Below are positions 46,188 to 53,947 of a stretch of DNA of 64,000 nucleotides, one piece after another. Both the position numbers and the translations under genes were made by a program. Within the stretch, counting starts at the first letter, position 1, and each line of letters begins with the position of its first letter. Below the pieces are notes generated by a model, which did no database searches, had not been told where the DNA came from, and worked only from the letters and a program-made list of their open reading frames with translations. Source of the DNA: CAIJXJ01 sp964445115 (GTDB lineage: Bacteria > Pseudomonadota > Gammaproteobacteria > Burkholderiales > Methylophilaceae); assembly GCA_964445115.1 (NCBI GenBank), contig CAYUJU010000003.1, positions 44,522 through 108,521 of the forward strand. The letters run 5' to 3'.

Positions 46188-47192
46188 ATGACTAACGTTT
46201 TCGGAAAATATCCCTCCACCCGCCCCCGCCGCATGCGGCGTGACGACTTTTCCCGTCGGCTGATGCGTGAAAACGTGGTCACGCCCAACGACCTGATCTA
46301 TCCGGTGTTCGTGCTGGAAGGGGAAAACCGCATCGAAGACGTGGCATCCATGCCGGGTGTGCGTCGCCAGAGCCTCGACGTACTGCTGAAAACCGCTGGC
46401 GAATGCGTGGCACTGGGCATCCCCGCACTGGCTTTGTTCCCGGTGATCGATCCATCGCTCAAGTCGCTGGACGCGGCGGAAGCCTACAATCCGAACGGTT
46501 TGGTGCCGCGCACCATCAAGGCGCTGAAGGCGGCCTATCCGGAACTCGGCATCATCACCGACATTGCGCTCGATCCCTACACCAGCCATGGGCAGGACGG
46601 CCTGATCGACGACAACGGCTACGTGATGAATGATGAAACGGTGGCGGTGCTGGTGCGTCAGGCCTTGTGCCATGCCGAAGCCGGGGCAGACGTGGTGGCG
46701 CCGTCCGACATGATGGATGGCCGTATCGGCGCGGTGCGTCAGGCGCTGGAGTTCGACGGCCATATCCACACCCGCATCCTCGCGTATTCCGCCAAGTACG
46801 CGTCCGCGTTCTATGGCCCTTTCCGCGATGCGGTGGGCTCGGCGGCCAACCTCGGTAAAGGCAATAAATTCACCTACCAGATGGACCCGGCCAACTCGGA
46901 CGAGGCGCTGAAGGAAGTCGCGCTGGATCTGGAAGAAGGTGCGGATATGGTGATGGTGAAGCCGGGTATGCCGTACCTCGATATCGTGCGGCGCGTGAAG
47001 CAGGAATTCGGCGTGCCCACCTTTGCCTACCACGTCAGCGGCGAGTACGCGATGCTGAAAGCGGCGGCGCAAAACGGCTGGCTGGATGAAAAATCCTGTG
47101 TGCTGGAAGCGGTGCTGGCGTTCAAGCGCGCCGGGGCGAATGGTGTGCTGACCTACTATGCCATGGACGTGGCGCGCTGGCTCAAAGGCTGA
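46188..47192 (+). CDS. hemB: Delta-aminolevulinic acid dehydratase (porphobilinogen synthase)
   Basis: HemB condenses two aminolevulinates into porphobilinogen. The 334-residue protein has the Schiff-base lysine regions in AYSAKYASAFYGPFRDA and ADMVMVKPGMPYLD. The metal-site segment reads DIALDPYTSHGQDG, with Asp in place of the cysteines of zinc-type enzymes, which marks the magnesium-dependent type. A ribosome site (gattgagg) precedes ATG 46188. Confidence 0.97.
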   Translation: MTNVFGKYPSTRPRRMRRDDFSRRLMRENVVTPNDLIYPVFVLEGENRIEDVASMPGVRRQSLDVLLKTAGECVALGIPALALFPVIDPSLKSLDAAEAYNPNGLVPRTIKALKAAYPELGIITDIALDPYTSHGQDGLIDDNGYVMNDETVAVLVRQALCHAEAGADVVAPSDMMDGRIGAVRQALEFDGHIHTRILAYSAKYASAFYGPFRDAVGSAANLGKGNKFTYQMDPANSDEALKEVALDLEEGADMVMVKPGMPYLDIVRRVKQEFGVPTFAYHVSGEYAMLKAAAQNGWLDEKSCVLEAVLAFKRAGANGVLTYYAMDVARWLKG

Positions 47193-47201
47193 CTAGGGCC
47201 G

Positions 47202-47969
47202 CTAGTGCGGGCTGTTGGCGATGCGCTCGCGTTCCAGCTTGATGATGTAGCGCTGGATCAACGACTGCATCGCCGGCCGTAAATCGACAAACTGGCAGCC
47301 GGACCGCAAGGTCTTGCTGCCGTTTTTCATGGTGACTTCAAAAGTACTCTGCACGCGCAGGGTAACTTCCAGCACGCCGATGCCCGCCAGATTGATTCTG
47401 CACCCCGGAAACGTTTCTCCTGCCTTCAGGGTTTCCCCCGGCGGGTTGCCGATCAGCACGCCGATGCCTCCAGCGCCGATATCCGTTAACGGCAATTCCA
47501 TGGTCTGGCCATCGGCCAGCGGAATCACGCACTTGAGCGGGTTGATGATAGGCGTGGTCAATCGGTAGTACTCGCGCCGTTGCAATTGCAGAACCTGCTC
47601 CGGAAGGTGGATCTGGAAAGCACTTCGGCCTTCGAATGTGGTTTCCGTGACGCCGGGCGTGACGAACTGTACCTTGACCTGATCCAGCGAGGTCACGAAG
47701 ATGATTTTCTCGCTGGCGAGGATGCGGCGGTTGAGTACCTCGTTGGACCCGAAATCCAGCAGCGCAATGTTCTTGTCTGCGTCGACTTCCAGAAGGGAGG
47801 TCAACAGCAGCTCTTTGCCGCCGTTGAAGAATGCACTGACTTTCTCGTTGCGATGCGCTAAGCCTCGCAGGATGCGGATGATTTCCAGCCGGTTGTGAAC
47901 CAGGAATCGCGAGTCGTCAGGGGAGTTCGCCAGCTCGAAGCTGACGTTGGTGTCAGTAAGATCGCTCAT
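47202..47969 (-). CDS. YcgR-like flagellar brake protein (PilZ domain)
   Basis: This 255-residue protein has the two-part YcgR layout. An N-terminal YcgR_2-type beta domain (about 20-120) includes RLEIIRILRGLAHRNEKVSAFF. A C-terminal PilZ domain (about 125-245) binds c-di-GMP through QRREYYRLTTP (RxxxR) and TDIGAGGIGV (the D/NxSxxG position with Ala in place of Ser). In enteric bacteria this class slows the flagellar motor. No flagellar genes are in the window. Its start overlaps the preceding hypothetical gene by four bases. Confidence 0.85.
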   Translation of the reverse strand: MSDLTDTNVSFELANSPDDSRFLVHNRLEIIRILRGLAHRNEKVSAFFNGGKELLLTSLLEVDADKNIALLDFGSNEVLNRRILASEKIIFVTSLDQVKVQFVTPGVTETTFEGRSAFQIHLPEQVLQLQRREYYRLTTPIINPLKCVIPLADGQTMELPLTDIGAGGIGVLIGNPPGETLKAGETFPGCRINLAGIGVLEVTLRVQSTFEVTMKNGSKTLRSGCQFVDLRPAMQSLIQRYIIKLERERIANSPH

Positions 47970-48583
47970 GTCATTGCAGGGGTTGATTCGTCCAGCATGG
48001 CGGCCAAGGCCGCGATCGGAACGCGCGTTGGGCCGCCAGTATGGCTGCCCGGCTTGTGCGCGATGCGTAAATCATCGTTCTCGAAAACGCAAAGGCGTAT
48101 TGTGCCATGTCGCCCTTCCAATGCAAAAACGGGAAGGCGGCGACGCTCACTGCCAACGCGTAGGGCGCGTTCTTCCATCTGGTAATCAATCTGGTGATTG
48201 AGCAGATAGAGCTCAACATCCTTGAGGCTGTCGACGAACAGGTGAATCTCAGTTTCGGCGTATCGCCCCGCCGTGCCGTCCAATACTGCACCGGCGAGAT
48301 GTGGGTTGAACTTCTCCAGATTGCGCATGACTGCTAGAGCCTCCAGCCGCAACTGTTGCAGGTGCTGCGGCTGCTCCTCGCTGCGGTAGAGGGCGTGATG
48401 CAGCTTCAGCTCCTGTTCGATTTCGGCATTCGTCGGCAGACACCGGTCATCCGTCGCACCGAGTTGGCGCGCCGCCTTGCGTTTGGCGTAGGCATAATCC
48501 TGCGCCCCTTCTTCCGCCATCATGCGTGCGGCTTGCTGGGCGATCATCAGGCGCAGGTGTTGCGCACGAGGGGGAGCGGACAT
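47966..48583 (-). CDS. Conserved hypothetical, nucleotidyltransferase-like protein
   Basis: This 205-residue soluble protein begins with a helical segment (RLMIAQQAARMMAEEGAQDYAYAKRKAARQLG) split across about residues 11-42. An acidic pattern with ETEIHLFVDSLKDVELYLLNH and a basic PTRVPIAALAAML end follow. I recall this family in betaproteobacteria being labelled nucleotidyltransferase, or wrongly as a Mur ligase. I see no complete catalytic motif. It begins two bases after the mrcA stop and overlaps the PilZ gene by four, so all three are probably one unit. Confidence 0.65.
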   Translation of the reverse strand: MSAPPRAQHLRLMIAQQAARMMAEEGAQDYAYAKRKAARQLGATDDRCLPTNAEIEQELKLHHALYRSEEQPQHLQQLRLEALAVMRNLEKFNPHLAGAVLDGTAGRYAETEIHLFVDSLKDVELYLLNHQIDYQMEERALRVGSERRRLPVFALEGRHGTIRLCVFENDDLRIAHKPGSHTGGPTRVPIAALAAMLDESTPAMT

Positions 48584-48585
48584 GC

Positions 48586-50925
48586 TTAGTAGAGTTGATC
48601 AGGTTCCAGCTCTTCCCCAACCTTGGCGCCCTGGTCCGGTTCGCTGGGTGTGCCGGACAGACTGTCCGGCGGGGGGAATTCACTGTAGAAATATTCGTAA
48701 AACCCGCTGTCGCTATCGGCGACCCGTTCACCGGTCGACGGGTTGATCTTGATCGAGGACACGCCTTCGGGTGCGGCCATTGGCTTGTCTGGGATGCCCT
48801 TGAGGGCCTGCGACATGTAGCGTATCCACATCGGCAGGGCAGCGTGTCCGCCGGTCTCCTGTCCGCCCAGCGCCTTGGGCTGGTCGAACCCCATCCAGAC
48901 GACGGCGACCTGATTGGGGTTGTACCCGGCAAACCAGGCATCCATGTGGTTGTTGGTGGTGCCGGTCTTGCCGGCCAGGTCGTAGCGTCCAAGTTCCCGC
49001 GCCTTGGCGGCCGTGCCGATGCGCGCGACGTCCTGCATCATCGAGGTCATGATGAAGGCGTTGCGTGCGTCGATGGCGCGCGGTGCCGTGCTGCCGGCGA
49101 CGACCGGCTTGGCCAGCTCGACCACCTTGCCGTTGCTATCGACGATCTTGTTGATCAGATACGGATTGACCCGGAAGCCGCCGTTGGCGAACACGGCATA
49201 AGCCCCCGCCATCTGCCAGGGGGTCACCGAGCCGGCGCCCAGCGCCATGGCGAGGTAGGGAGGGTGATCCTTGGCGGAGAAGCCGAAGCGCGTGATGTAG
49301 TCCTGCGCGTAGTCGACGCCGATGCCCTGCAGGATGCGGATGGAGACCATGTTCTTGGACTTGGTCAGCGCGGTACGCATGCGCATGCTGCCCTCGAATT
49401 TTCCGTCGAAGTTATGGGGTTCCCACGCTTGCCCACTGCCGGTTTCTTCTGCGGACAGCACCAAGGGCTCGTCTTCGATCACGCTGGCAGCGGTGTAACC
49501 TTTTTCCAGCGAGGCAGAATAGATGAAAGGCTTGAAACTGGAACCGGGCTGGCGCCAGGCCTGTGTGACATGATTGAATTTGTTGCGATTGAAATCGAAC
49601 CCGCCCACCAGTGCGCGCACGGCGCCGTTGGCGGCGTCGATGCCCACCAATGCCGCTTCGACCTGCGGCAACTGGCTCAATTGCCACTTGCCATCGGTTT
49701 CCGCTACGCGCACCAGCGCGCCGCGACGCAGCAGCCGTTTGGCTGGATCCTTTTCCGCCAGCATTTTCTGGCCACGCGCGAGCCCTTCCCCTGAGATCTC
49801 GGTGATGCCGCCATCCTTGCGCCATACCTTGAGCAGTTTGGGGGTTGCCTCTAGCACGATGGCCGGAACCAGGCCATGCACCGAGTCGATATCCGCCAGC
49901 GTGTCGTCCAGGAACTCTTCCAGAGGCTGTTCGCTATGTTCCAGTTTGAACTGCTTTTCCGGGCCGCGGTAGGCATGGCGTTTGTCGTAGCTTATGACGC
50001 CTTGCAGGATCGCCTCATTGGCAGCTTCCTGCTGATCCTTGCGGATCGTGGTGTAGACCTTCATCCCACTCTTGTAGATGTCGTCCTGGTAGCGGTCATA
50101 CATCGTTTGCCGGACGATTTCCGCCACGTAGTCCGCCATCAGCTCACGCACCTGGCGTGTCTGGCGGACCCGGCTGGGTTGATCCAGCGCCTGCTGGTAC
50201 TGCTTGTCGTCGATATAGCGCAGTTCGTGCATGCGCCGCAAGACGTAACGTTGCCGTGCTTCTGCCCGCCTGGGGTTGACCAGCGGGTTGTAGCGTGACG
50301 GCGCCTTGGGTAGCCCGGCCAGCATTGCCACATCGGCCACTGTCAATTTTTCCAGCGGCTTGCCGTAATACACCTGGGCCGCAGCGGCGAAGCCGTAGGC
50401 GCGTTGCCCCAGATAAATCTGATTGATGTACAGCTCCAGAATCTGGTCTTTGGTCAGATAGTGTTCGATCTTGATCGCGAGCAAAGCCTCGCTCAGCTTG
50501 CGCTTGAAGGTTTTTTCGCCGGAAAGGAAGAAGTTGCGTGCGACCTGCATGGTGATCGTGCTGGCGCCTTCCTTGGCGCCTCCGGCGCTGACGTTGGCCA
50601 GGGCCGCGCGCAGGATACCCAGGGTGTCCACACCGCCATGCTGGTAGAAGCGTTCGTCCTCGGCGGCGAGAATGGCTTGCTTGAGTTTGACCGGAACATC
50701 GTGGATTTTGACCACGGCGCGGCGCTCCTCGCCGAATTCACCAAGCAGATAACCGTCTTCGGTGTAGACGCGCAGCGGGACCTTGGGACGGTAGTCCGTC
50801 AACGCCTCGAGCGAGGGCAGGTCGGGGTAGATGAGGATGGCTGCCAGTGCAACCAGTGCGGAGATGGCCAGTCCCGCGACAAGAAAAGACAGCAACAACA
50901 GCTGCCACCACTTTTTGAGAAACAT
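48586..50925 (-). CDS. mrcA: Penicillin-binding protein 1A (bifunctional)
   Basis: PBP1a polymerises and crosslinks peptidoglycan. The 779-residue protein has an N-terminal membrane helix (about 5-35). The glycosyltransferase domain shows ILAAEDERFYQHGGVD, STITMQVARNFF and LELYINQIYLGQRAYG. A linker/OB region follows, then the transpeptidase domain with GSSFKPFIYSA (SxxK), TKSKNMVS (SxN) and AGKTGTTNNHMDAWF (KTG). ATG 50925 is chosen because a TATAAT -10 box sits at the upstream alternative start (50964). mrcA is usually divergent from pilM in proteobacteria, as here. Confidence 0.95.
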   Translation of the reverse strand: MFLKKWWQLLLLSFLVAGLAISALVALAAILIYPDLPSLEALTDYRPKVPLRVYTEDGYLLGEFGEERRAVVKIHDVPVKLKQAILAAEDERFYQHGGVDTLGILRAALANVSAGGAKEGASTITMQVARNFFLSGEKTFKRKLSEALLAIKIEHYLTKDQILELYINQIYLGQRAYGFAAAAQVYYGKPLEKLTVADVAMLAGLPKAPSRYNPLVNPRRAEARQRYVLRRMHELRYIDDKQYQQALDQPSRVRQTRQVRELMADYVAEIVRQTMYDRYQDDIYKSGMKVYTTIRKDQQEAANEAILQGVISYDKRHAYRGPEKQFKLEHSEQPLEEFLDDTLADIDSVHGLVPAIVLEATPKLLKVWRKDGGITEISGEGLARGQKMLAEKDPAKRLLRRGALVRVAETDGKWQLSQLPQVEAALVGIDAANGAVRALVGGFDFNRNKFNHVTQAWRQPGSSFKPFIYSASLEKGYTAASVIEDEPLVLSAEETGSGQAWEPHNFDGKFEGSMRMRTALTKSKNMVSIRILQGIGVDYAQDYITRFGFSAKDHPPYLAMALGAGSVTPWQMAGAYAVFANGGFRVNPYLINKIVDSNGKVVELAKPVVAGSTAPRAIDARNAFIMTSMMQDVARIGTAAKARELGRYDLAGKTGTTNNHMDAWFAGYNPNQVAVVWMGFDQPKALGGQETGGHAALPMWIRYMSQALKGIPDKPMAAPEGVSSIKINPSTGERVADSDSGFYEYFYSEFPPPDSLSGTPSEPDQGAKVGEELEPDQLY

Positions 50926-51005
50926 GGGTCTGGTTCGGTCGAAATGGTTTGGGTGAACGGGCATTATAAGCGCCCGGAGCGATATTTTATAAAACAAAAA
51001 TATGC

Positions 51006-51034
51006 TTTACACGACTTATAGTTGTTGCTAGCAT
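51006..51034 (+). promoter_or_regulatory. Putative sigma-70 promoter for the pilMNOPQ operon
   Basis: TTTACA (51006-51011) and TAGCAT (51029-51034) are 17 bases apart, with five and four matches to consensus. Transcription would start near 51041, about 50 bases before pilM. The AT-rich mrcA-pilM region (50926-51091) holds nothing else that I recognise. Confidence 0.45.
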
Positions 51035-51091
51035 CTAACGTAAATTATTCGTATTGCGCGTAACTAACCAATACAGAAAGGGAATTTCAGT

Positions 51092-52165
51092 TTGAAATTC
51101 GACTTCTTCAATGAGCGTACCCCACCGCTGATCGGTGTCGACATCAGCTCCGCCTCTGTCAAGATGGTGGAATTGATGGAGGGAAACAAGGGCGGGTATC
51201 GTATCGAAAGTTATGCCATCGCGCCCTTGGCCAAGGATGCCGTGGTGGACGGTAACATTGCCGGGCTGGAGCAGGTGGGCGATGCCGTCAAGCGTGCCTG
51301 GAAGATGCTCGGGACGCGCGAACGTCGCGTTGCGCTGGCATTGCCGGCCGCTGCGGTGATCAGCAAAAAGGTCCTCATGCAGAAAGGCTTGCGCGAGGAG
51401 GACATGGAGCTTCAGGTCGAGGCCGAGGCCAACCAGTACATCCCTTTCTCGCTGGACGAAGTCAATATCGATTTCCAGATTCTGGGGGATGCGCCCAATA
51501 ACCCGGAGGAAGTCGAAGTCATCATCGCCGCTTCTCGCAAGGAGAAAATCCAGGATCGCGAAGCGGCTGCCGAAGCCGCAGGCCTCAAGGTGGTCGTGAT
51601 GGACGTCGAGACCTATGCGACGGAGGCTGCCTACCGCCTCGCAGCGAACCAGTTGCCGAACGCCGGGCGTGACCAGACCGTCATGATCGTGGATATCGGC
51701 GCGGTGATGATGCATATCAACGTGCTGCACAACAACCAGTCGGTGTATATTCGCGAACAGAGCTTTGGCGGCGCGCAATTGACGACAGAAATCCAGCGCC
51801 GGTTCGGGCTTTCCAACGAAGAGGCGGAAATTGCCAAACGCAAGGGCGGGCTGCCGGACAGCTACGAATCGGAAGTGCTGCAACCCTTCGTGCAGTCGCT
51901 GGCGCTGGAAGTGGCGCGTGCCCTGCAGTTTTTCACCAGTTCGACCCAGTTCAACCGGGTCGATCACATCATGCTGGCCGGCGGATGCGCGTCCATCCCG
52001 GCGGTCGACCTTGCCGTGGCCGAGCGTACGCAGGTCAACACGATCGTTGCCAACCCATTCGTCAACATGACGCTGTCGAGCAAGATCAAGCAACAGAATC
52101 TGGCGTCGGACGCCCCCTCGCTGATGATCGCGTGCGGCCTGGCCATGCGGAGGTTTGACGAATGA
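51092..52165 (+). CDS. pilM: Type IV pilus assembly protein PilM
   Basis: PilM is the cytoplasmic actin-like (FtsA fold) protein that binds the PilN N-terminus in the alignment complex. The 357-residue protein shows IGVDISSASVKMVEL (phosphate 1), MIVDIGAVMMHINVLHNN (phosphate 2) and IMLAGGCASIPAV (adenosine site). The start is a TTG at 51092 after aaaggga; the reading MKFDFFNERTPPLIG fits PilM family starts. It overlaps pilN by four bases. Confidence 0.95.
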   Translation: MKFDFFNERTPPLIGVDISSASVKMVELMEGNKGGYRIESYAIAPLAKDAVVDGNIAGLEQVGDAVKRAWKMLGTRERRVALALPAAAVISKKVLMQKGLREEDMELQVEAEANQYIPFSLDEVNIDFQILGDAPNNPEEVEVIIAASRKEKIQDREAAAEAAGLKVVVMDVETYATEAAYRLAANQLPNAGRDQTVMIVDIGAVMMHINVLHNNQSVYIREQSFGGAQLTTEIQRRFGLSNEEAEIAKRKGGLPDSYESEVLQPFVQSLALEVARALQFFTSSTQFNRVDHIMLAGGCASIPAVDLAVAERTQVNTIVANPFVNMTLSSKIKQQNLASDAPSLMIACGLAMRRFDE

Positions 52166-52743
52166 TACGCATCAACCTCTTACCTCACCGCCAGATCAAG
52201 CGCGCGGAGCGCCAGCGCCAGTTCAATCTGATGCTGGTGGCTACGCTGGTCGCCGGCGCTGCGATCGTCTTCACCGGCCAGACCTACATCACGACCCAGA
52301 TCGACAACCAGAACAGTCGCAACAGCAGGCTTGAAACCGCGATTGCCCAGTTGGACAAGGAAATCGAGGACATCAAGAAACTCAAGGAGCAGATTCGCAA
52401 TGTGCTGGATCGCAAGCGGGTGGTCGAGAACCTGCAGAACGATCGCAGCCAGGCCGTGGTGTTGCTGGATGAGTTGGCACGGCAACTGCCGGAAGGCGTG
52501 TTCCTCAAGTCGATCAAGCAGACAGCGACGGAAATCACGCTTGAAGGCGTGACCGACACCAATGCGCGCGTGGCCACGCTGGTGCGTAACCTGGGAAATT
52601 CCGCTTATCTCGAATCGCCGATCCTGATCGAAATCAAGGCGGTGGCCAGTTCAAAAAACCTGAAGCAGAGCGCGTTTACCGTCAAGGTCAATCAAAAGGT
52701 GATCAAGCCTGTTGATCATGATGCTGCCAAAGGGAAAGGTTAA
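52162..52743 (+). CDS. pilN: Type IV pilus assembly protein PilN
   Basis: PilN is an inner-membrane alignment protein. The 193-residue protein has the conserved cytoplasmic tail MIRINLLPHRQIKRAERQ that docks on PilM. A membrane helix (about 22-42), a coiled coil (about 50-95, LDKEIEDIKKLKEQIRNV) and a periplasmic ferredoxin-like domain follow. pilO begins six bases later. Confidence 0.95.
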   Translation: MIRINLLPHRQIKRAERQRQFNLMLVATLVAGAAIVFTGQTYITTQIDNQNSRNSRLETAIAQLDKEIEDIKKLKEQIRNVLDRKRVVENLQNDRSQAVVLLDELARQLPEGVFLKSIKQTATEITLEGVTDTNARVATLVRNLGNSAYLESPILIEIKAVASSKNLKQSAFTVKVNQKVIKPVDHDAAKGKG

Positions 52744-52749
52744 GCCGGC

Positions 52750-53391
52750 ATGAATCTCGAAGATTTCAATCGCATAGACCCCAAAAACATGGGGAGTCTG
52801 CCCCCGGCAGTGAAGGCTGTGGTGCTGGGCTTTGTCCTGCTGTTCCTGGTGGGGGCGGGTTACTGGTTCATGTGGCAACCCGCGATCGAGGAACTGGACC
52901 AGGCCAAGGCCAGGGAGCTCCAGTTGCGGGAGACGTTCCTTTCCAAGAAAAGAGAAGCGGTGAATCTGCCCGCCTACCAGCAGCAGATGGTGGATATCGA
53001 GCGCACGTTTGGTTCGTTGCTGCGTCAGTTGCCGAACAAGTCGCAGATGGACGGCCTGCTGACGGATATCAATCAGGTCGGCCTGGAACGCGGACTCGAA
53101 TTTGAATTGTTCAAGCCCGGTCAGGAGCGTGTTTCCGAGTTCTATGCGGAGATGCCGATTTCGATCAAGGTCACGGGTGGCTATTACGAGCTTGGCGCCT
53201 TTGCTACCGGGATTTCCAAGTTGTCGCGTATCGTGACGTTGAACGATTTGAAGATTACCCCGATTCCTGCCAAGGATGGGAAGGAGGGGCTGCTGTCGGT
53301 GGAAGCCGTGGCAAAAACCTTCCGCTATCTGGATGCAGCCGAAATGGCGCCCAAGAAGAAAGAGAAGAAGGGCCGGAGGAACGCAGAATGA
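52750..53391 (+). CDS. pilO: Type IV pilus assembly protein PilO
   Basis: PilO pairs with PilN in the inner membrane. The 213-residue protein has a short N-tail, one helix (about 24-42, VKAVVLGFVLLFLVGAGYWFM), a coiled coil (about 48-70) and the periplasmic fold containing MDGLLTDINQVGLERGLEFE and GGYYELGAFATGISKLSRIV, both characteristic of PilO. The tail is Lys-rich (PKKKEKKGRRN). It overlaps pilP by four bases. Confidence 0.95.
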   Translation: MNLEDFNRIDPKNMGSLPPAVKAVVLGFVLLFLVGAGYWFMWQPAIEELDQAKARELQLRETFLSKKREAVNLPAYQQQMVDIERTFGSLLRQLPNKSQMDGLLTDINQVGLERGLEFELFKPGQERVSEFYAEMPISIKVTGGYYELGAFATGISKLSRIVTLNDLKITPIPAKDGKEGLLSVEAVAKTFRYLDAAEMAPKKKEKKGRRNAE

Positions 53392-53930
53392 TCTGGTGGC
53401 GTGAACCGCATCGTCGGATGAAGTGGGGTGTCTTGCTGGTCACCGTGCTGGCCTTCACCGGGTGTTCCGGTGAAGAAGGGGATGATCTGGACAAGTTCAT
53501 CAAGGAATCGGGCAAGGAGTTCCGCGGTAAGGTGGACCCGTTGCCGGAAGTGACGCCTTTCGTTCCTGTCGAGTTCAATGCGGATGGATCACTGAACGAT
53601 CCATTCAGACCTCGCCAGGCCAAGTCTGACACCGATAAAAAGGGTGGTGGCCTGCAGCCGGATTTGAATCGCCCCCGCGAGGCGATGGAGGCGTATCCCC
53701 TGGAGAGCTTGAAGTACGTGGGGAGCATCTACAAGGCCAAGCTCAAATATGCGCTGGTGAAAGCGCCCGATAATGCAGTGAATCAACTGACGATCGGCAA
53801 CTATCTGGGTCAGAATCTGGGCATGGTGGTCGATATCACGGACAACGAAGTCAAGATCAAGGAAATCGTTCAGGACGAGCTCTCGGGAGACTGGGTGGAG
53901 CGCCCGGCGAGTCTTAGTTTGCAGGAATAA
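53388..53930 (+). CDS. pilP: Type IV pilus lipoprotein PilP
   Basis: PilP links the PilNO complex to the PilQ secretin. The 180-residue precursor has a lipoprotein signal ending LAFTGC (Cys at about residue 26). A disordered segment follows, then a C-terminal beta domain (about 100-175) with YPLESLKYVGSIY, NQLTIGNYLGQNLGMVVDITDNEVKIKE split over strands, and ending PASLSLQE. The ATG at 53388 gives the ATGA overlap with pilO; a second in-frame ATG at 53418 would also leave a functional signal. Confidence 0.93.
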   Translation: MIWWREPHRRMKWGVLLVTVLAFTGCSGEEGDDLDKFIKESGKEFRGKVDPLPEVTPFVPVEFNADGSLNDPFRPRQAKSDTDKKGGGLQPDLNRPREAMEAYPLESLKYVGSIYKAKLKYALVKAPDNAVNQLTIGNYLGQNLGMVVDITDNEVKIKEIVQDELSGDWVERPASLSLQE

Positions 53931-53947
53931 ATACTGGAGTCATGAGC

